A stretch of DNA of 5,772 nt, from positions 1-5,772 of the forward strand of contig JAICSG010000291.1 of the NCBI GenBank assembly GCA_025937035.1. The letters run 5' to 3'. The DNA comes from Thermoanaerobaculia bacterium (lineage in GTDB: Bacteria; Acidobacteriota; Thermoanaerobaculia; Multivoradales; UBA5704). Below are positions 1 to 5,159 of the stretch, in pieces. Each line of letters starts with the position of its first letter. The first letter of the stretch is position 1. The position numbers were made by a program, and so were the translations under genes. The notes under the pieces are model-generated. The model was given only the letters and a program-made list of their open reading frames with translations, did not search any database and was not told where the DNA came from.

Positions 1-813
1 GGCGGACCGCCCTCTCAGCAGCCGCAGGGCGTTGGGATGGGTCGGAAGGTCCTTCTTCCCCAGGTCGTACCCCACTCCTTCGAGGATCATGGCGGGGAGC
101 TCGACGTATTCGTCCACCAGCTCGGCCAGGATCACGGCGCCGGTCGGCGTGGTCAGCTCGCCCCCCGGTCCACCGAAGACGGGGACCCCGCGCAGGAGCT
201 CGGCCGTGGCAGGCGCCGGGATCGGCACCTCGCCGTGGGCCATCCGCACCCGGCCGCTCCCCAGGTTGACGGGGCTGCAAGTGAGCCGCTCGGGAGCCAG
301 GAATTCGACCGCCGCCGCGGCCCCCACCAGATCGACGATCGAGTCGATCGCCCCCACCTCATGGAAGTGGACCCGCTCGACCGGCATGCCATGGGCCTTC
401 GCCTCCGCCTCCCCCAGCCGCTGGAAAAGCCGCGAAGCCCGCTCCTTGACCGCCTCCGAAAGGGCGCTCCGCCCAATCAGCTCCCGAATCTCCGCCAGCC
501 CCCGTGTATGTCCGTGGCCATGTCCGTGCTGATGTCCGTGCTCATGATGGTGGTGGTGCCCCTGCTCGTGGGAGTGGTGCTGGTGCTCCTCCGGGTCCGG
601 CCCTTCAATGGGCTTCCCATGCTCCAGGACCCGGAACCGGGTCCCCACGAAGCCGCCGCGCGAGGCCTTGCGGGTCTCGACGCCGATCCCCGGCAGGCCC
701 AGCCGGCCGACCATATCTTGAAGGACCTCGACGGGCATCCCGAGGTCCAGGCAGGCGCCGAGGAACATGTCCCCCGCGATGCCGCTGCTGCAGTCGAGGT
801 GATAGATCGCCAT
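1..813 (-). CDS. larC: LarC-type nickel-insertion protein (pincer cofactor synthesis), 3' part cut by window edge
   Basis: The first 271 codons are visible and the frame is still open at position 1, so the C-terminal domain lies outside. LarC is the CTP-dependent cyclometallase that inserts nickel into pyridinium-3,5-bisthiocarboxylate mononucleotide, the last step of the nickel-pincer nucleotide cofactor of lactate racemase and related enzymes; it is cytosolic. Visible family marks are an N-terminal DCSSGIAGDMFLGA block (residues 7-20), a histidine-rich insertion (77-102, 15 His), the signature HFHEVGAIDSIVDLVGAA (149-166), CSPVNLGSGRVRMAHGEVPIPAPAT (179-203, shown by its key residues SPVNLG and HG.VPIPAPAT) and LTTPTGAVIL (220-229). 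The ATG at 813 gives the expected N-terminus. It lies 12 nt after the radC stop and has no convincing Shine-Dalgarno sequence, so translation probably depends on radC. Family assignment is strong. Whether this copy serves lactate racemase or another pincer enzyme cannot be seen, because larA, larB and larE are not in the window. Confidence 0.9.
   Translation of the reverse strand, partial: MAIYHLDCSSGIAGDMFLGACLDLGMPVEVLQDMVGRLGLPGIGVETRKASRGGFVGTRFRVLEHGKPIEGPDPEEHQHHSHEQGHHHHHEHGHQHGHGHGHTRGLAEIRELIGRSALSEAVKERASRLFQRLGEAEAKAHGMPVERVHFHEVGAIDSIVDLVGAAAAVEFLAPERLTCSPVNLGSGRVRMAHGEVPIPAPATAELLRGVPVFGGPGGELTTPTGAVILAELVDEYVELPAMILEGVGYDLGKKDLPTHPNALRLLRGRSA
508..585 (-). repeat. Histidine-rich tract in LarC with a 12-nt tandem repeat
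   Basis: Residues 77-102 of LarC hold 15 histidines in 26 positions: a run of five His (86-90), then alternating His-Gly/Gln-His. At the DNA level the plus-strand unit atgtccgtg recurs at 508, 520 and 532, a 12-nt period encoding HGHG/HGHQ. It sits between the N-terminal block and the conserved HFHEVGA domain, as an insertion. His-rich stretches are common in nickel-handling proteins as metal storage or delivery segments, and some LarC proteins carry one. That role is inferred here. Confidence 0.85.
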
Positions 814-825
814 GACGGGGCTAGG

Positions 826-1512
826 CTACCACGCGCTCTTTTCGCGCAGGGATACCCAGCGCCCCCGGTGCCCCAGCACCACGTGGTCCACCAGCCGCAG
901 CCCAACGATCTCGGCCGCCTCCGCCATCCGCCGGGTAAAGAGGAGGTCCTCGGCGCTCGGCTCCGGATCGCCGCTCGGATGGGTGTGGAAGAGGTAGATC
1001 GACGACGCCCCCCGTTGCAGGCACTCGCGGAGGATCTCCCGGGGCTCGACCGAGATGCGGCTCAGGGTGCCGCGGAACATCTCCCGCTCCCCCAGCAGGA
1101 GGTTGCGGGCGTCCAGGAAGAGCGCCCCCATGACCTCCTGGTCGCTCGTGTGGTAGCGGAGGGCCAGATAGCGCGCCACGTCCACGGGGCGGGAGAGCGG
1201 CTCCCGATCCAGGAGCTGCTCGCGGGCTAGGCGGCGGCCCAGCTCCACGGCGGCGAGCAGGGAGGCCGCCTTGGCGCTCCCCAGCCCGTTCCGCCGCAGG
1301 GAGTGGGGGGTGGCGGTGAGCAGACCCGAGAGCCCGCCGTTCTCGCGCAGCACGTCCATGGCCATCTGGATCGCCGAGACCCCTTTGCGGCCCGTGCGGA
1401 TCAGCACGGCCAGCAGCTCGGAATCGGCGAGAGAGCTGCCTCCCTGCCGGAGTAGGCGCTCGCGCGGCCGCTCCCCCTCCGGCAGCTCGCGGATCAGGTA
1501 GTCGGTGGCCAT
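826..1512 (-). CDS. radC: RadC family JAB/JAMM-domain protein (UPF0758)
   Basis: A 228-residue protein of normal RadC length. The N-terminal half holds the UPF0758 domain, with RELPEGERPRERLL (8-21), LADSELLAVLIRTG (28-41) and a helix-hairpin-helix segment NGLGSAKAASLLAAVELGRR (75-94). The C-terminal half is the JAB/MPN fold, with the zinc JAMM motif complete: HTHPSGDPEPSAED supplies H176, H178, S186 and D189 (HxHx7SxxD), followed by VGLRLVDHVVLG (203-214). Despite its name, RadC's role in DNA repair was not upheld. Family members are predicted metal-dependent hydrolases or peptidases of unknown substrate, often near mobile or repair genes. The ATG at 1512 is preceded by AAAGGAG (1522-1516), and the start lies inside the end of sir2 (19-nt overlap), so the two are co-transcribed. 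The fold is certain; the biochemical role is not. Confidence 0.95.
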   Translation of the reverse strand: MATDYLIRELPEGERPRERLLRQGGSSLADSELLAVLIRTGRKGVSAIQMAMDVLRENGGLSGLLTATPHSLRRNGLGSAKAASLLAAVELGRRLAREQLLDREPLSRPVDVARYLALRYHTSDQEVMGALFLDARNLLLGEREMFRGTLSRISVEPREILRECLQRGASSIYLFHTHPSGDPEPSAEDLLFTRRMAEAAEIVGLRLVDHVVLGHRGRWVSLREKSAW

Positions 1513-2261
1513 CGGCTCCTTTCGATCGCGTCCACGAGGGCGGGCAGCGCCTCCCCCGCGGGATCGGCCAGACGCAGGTCCATGACGTGAGAAAAGGGGG
1601 TCGGCTCCGGATTGACCTCGATCAGACAGGCACCGGCCTGGTGCGCCAGCTCGATCAGACCGGCCGCGGGATAGACCACCGCCGATGTCCCCACGGAGAT
1701 GAACAGGTCGCAGAAGGTCGCCTCCTCATAGGCGAGGACGAGCGTCTCGTGGGGGAGCACCTCGCCGAACCAGACCACGGCGGGGCGGAGCCTTCCGCCA
1801 CAGGAGCAGAGGGGCGGCCGCTCGGAGGATTCGGCGATCGCCTCGCCCATGTCCCGGCCGCTGCCGCAACGCTCGCAGACGGCGCGGGTGATCGTGCCGT
1901 GCAGCTCCAGGAGGCTCTGGCTGCCCGCCCGCTGGTGGAGGCCGTCGACGTTCTGGGTCACCACCATGACAAAGGGAAAGAGAGTCTCCAGCCGCGCGAT
2001 GGCGGCGTGGGCGGGATTGGGGGCCGCCTCCGCGGCCTGCTGGTACCGCCAGGCGTACCACCGCCAGACCTTCCCCGGATCGGCCCGGAACGCCTCGGGG
2101 GTGGCCAGCTCCTCGGGCCGCATCCTCTCCCAGAGGCCGCCGGCCCCCCGGAAGGTGTCGAGGCCGCTCTCGCGCGACACTCCGGCGCCGGAGAAGACCA
2201 CGACCCGCTCCGCCGCCCGGACCCGCTCGCGGACCGCCTCGGAAAGCTGCAACCGGCTCAT
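1494..2261 (-). CDS. cobB: Sir2-family NAD-dependent protein deacylase, class III (CobB/SIRT5-like)
   Basis: A 255-residue cytosolic sirtuin that uses NAD+ to remove acyl groups from protein lysines, giving nicotinamide and O-acyl-ADP-ribose. Motifs in order: NAD-binding GAGVSRESGLDTFRG (25-39); TQNVDGLH (102-109); catalytic His121 in LELHGT; structural zinc cysteines C129, C132, C152 and C154 (CERC...CSC); VVWFGEVLP (162-170); GTSAVVYPAA (191-200); and IEVNPEPTP (214-222). WRWYAWR (66-72) supplies Y69 and R72, the YxxR pair that binds succinyl, malonyl or glutaryl lysine in SIRT5 and E. coli CobB, so desuccinylase or demalonylase activity is predicted. The ATG at 2261 is chosen because it follows a strong purine-rich ribosome site and gives a normal N-terminus. 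The upstream extension of the same frame is antisense to the divergent gene. It is the first gene of the sir2-radC-larC cluster. Confidence 0.95.
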   Translation of the reverse strand: MSRLQLSEAVRERVRAAERVVVFSGAGVSRESGLDTFRGAGGLWERMRPEELATPEAFRADPGKVWRWYAWRYQQAAEAAPNPAHAAIARLETLFPFVMVVTQNVDGLHQRAGSQSLLELHGTITRAVCERCGSGRDMGEAIAESSERPPLCSCGGRLRPAVVWFGEVLPHETLVLAYEEATFCDLFISVGTSAVVYPAAGLIELAHQAGACLIEVNPEPTPFSHVMDLRLADPAGEALPALVDAIERSRWPPTT

Positions 2262-2275
2262 CCTCCTCCTTCCTC
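2262..2275 (-). promoter_or_regulatory. Ribosome-binding site of the sir2 gene
   Basis: Read on the minus strand, GAGGAAGGAGGAGG stands directly before the ATG at 2261. It holds the anti-SD match AAGGAGG (3 nt from ATG) and an alternative AGG about 10 nt away. It fixes the sir2 start here rather than 101 codons upstream. No clear minus-strand promoter could be picked out in the same 80-bp gap. Confidence 0.7.
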
Positions 2276-2278
2276 GCG

Positions 2279-2308
2279 TTGACACTGCGCGACGCATCCT
2301 GCTACAAA
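2279..2308 (+). promoter_or_regulatory. Putative sigma70-type promoter for the agmatinase gene
   Basis: A perfect -35 hexamer TTGACA (2279-2284) is followed after 18 bp by TACAAA (2303-2308), which matches the -10 consensus TATAAT at four of six positions including the first TA. Transcription would begin around 2315, leaving a leader of about 27 nt before the ATG at 2342. Position and spacing fit, in an otherwise very GC-rich strip. This is motif reading only, so a chance match is possible. Confidence 0.5.
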
Positions 2309-2331
2309 CGCCGCCCGTCATCCAGAGCGAC

Positions 2332-2336
2332 AGGAG
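2332..2336 (+). promoter_or_regulatory. Ribosome-binding site of the agmatinase gene
   Basis: AGGAG lies 5 nt before the ATG at 2342. It supports this start over the TTG at 2279, which would place the promoter's -35 box inside the coding sequence and add 21 residues without family character. Confidence 0.7.
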
Positions 2337-2341
2337 CCTCC

Positions 2342-3226
2342 ATGCCCTACCTGCCCAACAACTTCGGCCTCCTCGACCCCGAAGCCAGCAACTACGAGAC
2401 GAGCCGCGTCGCGGTCCTCCCGGTCCCCTTCGAGCGCACCACCTCGTACGGCAAGGGGACGACCTCCGGCCCGGCGGCCATCCTCCGCGCCTCCCAGGCC
2501 ATGGAGCTGTACGACGAGGAGCTGGACGCCGACCCTTCCACGCAGGGCATCGCGACCTTGTCACCGTTCCTCCCCGAAGCCTTCGACATGGGCGAGGGTC
2601 TGGCGGAGCTCCAGGACGCCTGCAAGGTCCACATGGAGCACGGGAAATTCCTCGTGACCCTCGGGGGCGAGCACAGCTTAACGCAAGCTCCGGTCAAGGC
2701 GGCCCGCGAGGCCTTCGGCGAAATTGGAGTGGTGCAATTCGACGCCCACAGCGACCTTCGAGAGGAATTCGAAGGCACGCCTTTCAGCCACGCGAGCGTG
2801 ATGAAGCGGATCGTGGACGCCGGGATCCCGTCGCTGGCGGTGGGCATCCGGTCGCTCTCCGCGCCGGAGGCCCGGCTCATCCGGGAGCGCTGCCTGCCGG
2901 TGATCTGGGGGCATCAGCTCGACCAGGCGGAGGCCCTCTTCCCGGCCATGCTGGCGGCGCTGCCCGAGAAGATCTACCTCACCTTCGACATCGACTACTT
3001 CGACCCCGCCCTGGTCCCCGCCACCGGCACGCCCGAGCCGGGCGGCGGCCACTGGTACCCCACCCTCCGCCTCCTCCGCAAGCTGTTCCACACCAAGACC
3101 GTGGTGGCCATGGACCTCATCGAGCTGGCGCCGATCGGAGGTCACCCCGCGAGCGACTTCCTGTCGGCCAAGCTGATCTACAAGTGCCTGGGGTATTTGT
3201 GGGAGAAAGAGGGCAGGCGGCGCTAA
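2342..3226 (+). CDS. speB: Ureohydrolase (arginase/agmatinase family), probable agmatinase
   Basis: A 294-residue member of the binuclear-manganese ureohydrolases, which release urea from a guanidino compound. The agmatinase reaction (agmatine to putrescine plus urea) is the most likely one. Metal ligands are all present: H111 in LGGEHS (107-112), D134, H136 and D138 in FDAHSD (133-138), and D216 and D218 in TFDIDYFDPA (214-223). VPFERTTSYGKGTTSGPAAI (28-47) and FSHASVMKR (148-156, H150) resemble the agmatinase branch, as does the VPATGTPEPGG loop (225-235). Arginase, guanidinobutyrase or another guanidino hydrolase cannot be excluded by eye. The gene stands alone on the plus strand with its own predicted promoter, divergent from sir2, and its TAA overlaps the end of the convergent SDR gene by 4 nt. 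No arginine decarboxylase or spermidine synthase is in the window. Confidence 0.9.
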   Translation: MPYLPNNFGLLDPEASNYETSRVAVLPVPFERTTSYGKGTTSGPAAILRASQAMELYDEELDADPSTQGIATLSPFLPEAFDMGEGLAELQDACKVHMEHGKFLVTLGGEHSLTQAPVKAAREAFGEIGVVQFDAHSDLREEFEGTPFSHASVMKRIVDAGIPSLAVGIRSLSAPEARLIRERCLPVIWGHQLDQAEALFPAMLAALPEKIYLTFDIDYFDPALVPATGTPEPGGGHWYPTLRLLRKLFHTKTVVAMDLIELAPIGGHPASDFLSAKLIYKCLGYLWEKEGRRR

Positions 3227-3978
3227 CCCACCAGCACGCTCCCGCCGTTCACGTTGAGGATCTCCCCCGTGATGTGCCGGGCCAGGGAGGAGGCCAGGAA
3301 GACCACCGGGCCCGCGACGTCCTCCGGCGTGGCGACGCGGTGGAGGGGGATCGAGGCGATCACCGCCTCCCGCTGCTCCCCGGAAAGGGCGTCGGAGGTC
3401 ATGTCCGTATCCACCCAGCCCGGGGCGACCGCGTTGACCCTTATCTGGGGCGCCAGCTCCGAGGACCACGACTTGGTGGCCGAGATCAGCGCCCCCTTGC
3501 TCGCCGCGTAGGCGCTGTAGAAGGCCTCCCCCCGCTGCCCCGCCGTCGAGCTGATGTTGATGATCGAGGCGTCGGGGGATCCCATCAGGAGCGGGATGGC
3601 GCAGCGGGCGGCCAGGAACGCGCCGACCACGTTGACGGAGAGCGTGGCCTGGAGCCGCTCGGGCCGGAGCTGGGCCAGCGGATCGTGGACCCAGACCCCG
3701 GCGTTGTTGATCAGGCAGTCGATCCCGCCCCAGCGGGCTTCCGCCGCGTCGAAGAGCTTGCAGACCTGATCCGGATCGGTCACGTCGCAGCGGAAGGCCG
3801 CGTGCGGAGCGTCCGAGATCCGGCGCAGCTCCTGGAGCGTGGCGAGGGCCTTGGTGTCGCTCGCCATGTACTGGACGAGCACCGCGGCGCCGGACTTCGC
3901 GAATAGGCGGCAGCACGCGGCGCCGATGCCGCGGCTCCCACCTGTTACCACGACCCGGCGCCCGGTGAGGTCGATCAC
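3223..3978 (-). CDS. Short-chain dehydrogenase/reductase (FabG/PhaB-like 3-oxoacyl reductase)
   Basis: A 251-residue classical SDR. The Rossmann nucleotide-binding motif TGGSRGIG is at 12-19, with CDV (64-66) and NNAG (91-94). The catalytic tetrad is N116, S144 (in INISSTAG), Y157 and K161 (YAASK). The PG motif and RVNAVAPGWVDTDM lie at 180-193, and the C-terminal substrate-loop end ITGEILNVNGG (236-246) is typical of FabG-like enzymes. It probably reduces a 3-oxoacyl thioester with NAD(P)H, or oxidises the 3-hydroxy form. Being coupled to a thiolase suggests a CoA substrate (acetoacetyl-CoA reductase or 3-hydroxyacyl-CoA dehydrogenase) rather than acyl-carrier-protein, but this is inference. 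The GTG start at 3978 overlaps the thiolase TGA in GTGA and follows a GAGG at 3986-3983. Longer starts would run through the thiolase gene. Cofactor choice and substrate are not readable from the sequence. Confidence 0.9.
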   Translation of the reverse strand: MIDLTGRRVVVTGGSRGIGAACCRLFAKSGAAVLVQYMASDTKALATLQELRRISDAPHAAFRCDVTDPDQVCKLFDAAEARWGGIDCLINNAGVWVHDPLAQLRPERLQATLSVNVVGAFLAARCAIPLLMGSPDASIINISSTAGQRGEAFYSAYAASKGALISATKSWSSELAPQIRVNAVAPGWVDTDMTSDALSGEQREAVIASIPLHRVATPEDVAGPVVFLASSLARHITGEILNVNGGSVLVG

Positions 3979-5159
3979 GCGGCCTCGACCACCATGGCGA
4001 TCCCCTGCCCGCCGCCGATGCAGGCCGAGGCGACGCCCCGGCCGCCACCGCGCCGCTTGAGCTCCTTGAGCAGGGTGATCAGCAGGCGGGTGCCGCTCGC
4101 CCCCAGCGGATGCCCGAGGGCGATGGCGCCGCCGTTGACGTTGAGCTTGTCCACGTCGAGATCCAGATCCTTGATCACGGCCAGGATCTGACCGGCGAAC
4201 GCCTCGTTGATCTCGAAGAGGTCGACGTCCTTGAGCTCCATGCCGAGCTTGCCGAGGGCCGACCGGATGGCCGGCGCCGGGCCGATCCCCATACGGGAAG
4301 GGTCGACGCCCACCACCGACCAGGAGAGGATGCGGCCGAGCGGCTGCCAACCCTTCTCCCGCGCTTTCTGCTCGGTCGAGAGGATCATCATCGCCGCGCC
4401 GTCCACGATCCCCGAGGCGTTGCCGGCGGTGACGAAGCCGTCCTTGTCGAACGCCGTGGGGAGCCCCGCGAGGTCTTCCATGGTGGTCTCGGGGCGCAGG
4501 TGGTCGTCCTTGTCGATGACCTTGGCCCGCTTCCCCTTCCCCACCTCGACCGGCACCACCTCCTCGCTCATCCTGCAGGACTTCCAGGCCTCGCCCGCCC
4601 GCTGCTGCGAGCGGATGGCAAACTGGTCCTGCTCCTCGCGGCTGATCCCGAAGTCCCGGGCCAGGTTGTTGCTCGTCTGCGCCATGTAGCAGCCGCAGTA
4701 GGTGTCCATCAGGGCGACCATCAGGAGGTCCTGGAGCTGCCCCTGCCCCAGCTTGAAGCCGCGCCGGGCCCCCCAGATCACGTGCGGCGCCTGCGACATG
4801 TTCTCCATGCCGCCGACCAGACAGGTGGTGGCGTCACCGGTGAGGATCGCCTGTGCTCCCGAGATCACCGACTGCACGCCGGAGCCGCAGAGGCGGTTGA
4901 CGGTGAGCGCCGGCACCTCCTTGGGCACCCCGGCCTTGAGGGCCACGTGGCGGGCGCCGTAGATGGCGTCGGGCGAGGTCTGGAGGGCGTTGCCCACCAC
5001 GGTATGGTCGATCTCCTGGGGATCGATGCCCGTCTTCTCGAACAGGGCGCGCGCCGCGTGCGCCCCGAGGTCGATCGCGGAAACGTCGGCGAAGGAGCCG
5101 TTGTATTCGGCCATCGGGGTGCGCACCCCGTCGACCAGGACCAGATCATGAATCTCCAT
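3975..5159 (-). CDS. Thiolase (acetyl-CoA C-acyltransferase, 3-ketoacyl-CoA thiolase type)
   Basis: A 394-residue complete thiolase, which joins or cleaves acyl-CoAs (3-ketoacyl-CoA + CoA to acyl-CoA + acetyl-CoA, or two acetyl-CoA to acetoacetyl-CoA). The nucleophile C91 lies in VNRLCGSGVQS (87-97). NEAFA is at 318-322, H350 in NGGAIALGHPLGASG (342-356), and the acid-base C380 in CIGGGQG (380-386); TAGNASGIVDGAA (244-256) is also present. Recalled sequences of the mitochondrial ACAA2 type look closer than PhaA, for instance DAIYGARHVALKAGVPKE (64-81) and the KLNVNGG region, so beta-oxidation thiolase is slightly preferred over biosynthetic acetoacetyl-CoA thiolase. The covering-loop GYHM of PhaA-type enzymes reads GCYM (156-159). 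The ATG at 5159 follows GAGGGAGG (5177-5170) and overlaps the upstream stop by one base (TGATG); the product flows directly into the SDR gene. Confidence 0.94.
   Translation of the reverse strand: MEIHDLVLVDGVRTPMAEYNGSFADVSAIDLGAHAARALFEKTGIDPQEIDHTVVGNALQTSPDAIYGARHVALKAGVPKEVPALTVNRLCGSGVQSVISGAQAILTGDATTCLVGGMENMSQAPHVIWGARRGFKLGQGQLQDLLMVALMDTYCGCYMAQTSNNLARDFGISREEQDQFAIRSQQRAGEAWKSCRMSEEVVPVEVGKGKRAKVIDKDDHLRPETTMEDLAGLPTAFDKDGFVTAGNASGIVDGAAMMILSTEQKAREKGWQPLGRILSWSVVGVDPSRMGIGPAPAIRSALGKLGMELKDVDLFEINEAFAGQILAVIKDLDLDVDKLNVNGGAIALGHPLGASGTRLLITLLKELKRRGGGRGVASACIGGGQGIAMVVEAA

Noticed and set aside
331..348. Inverted repeat ATCGAC-GATCGA-GTCGAT
   Set aside because: It lies in the conserved AIDSIVD codons of larC, so the symmetry is explained by the Ile/Asp codons. 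It is not placed as an operator or terminator.
37..1230. A 397-codon plus-strand frame over larC and radC
   Set aside because: It is the reverse shadow of two motif-supported genes. Its Val/Met-rich patch is simply the complement of the LarC histidine codons.
1494..2261. Sir2 plus RadC as a possible anti-phage system
   Set aside because: Defence-type Sir2 proteins are NADase domains, usually fused to or paired with other effector modules. This one is a standard-length sirtuin with zinc cysteines and the class III acyl pocket, and no phage-defence partner or mobile gene is nearby.
1494..2564. Longer sir2 start giving 356 residues
   Set aside because: The extra 101 residues are Arg/Trp/Gly-rich, antisense to the agmatinase gene, and cross the divergent promoter region. 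The ATG at 2261 has a strong ribosome site.
1849..3906. A 685-codon plus-strand frame spanning parts of three genes
   Set aside because: It crosses the sir2, agmatinase and SDR genes, all identified by catalytic motifs in other frames, and is a low-stop GC artefact.
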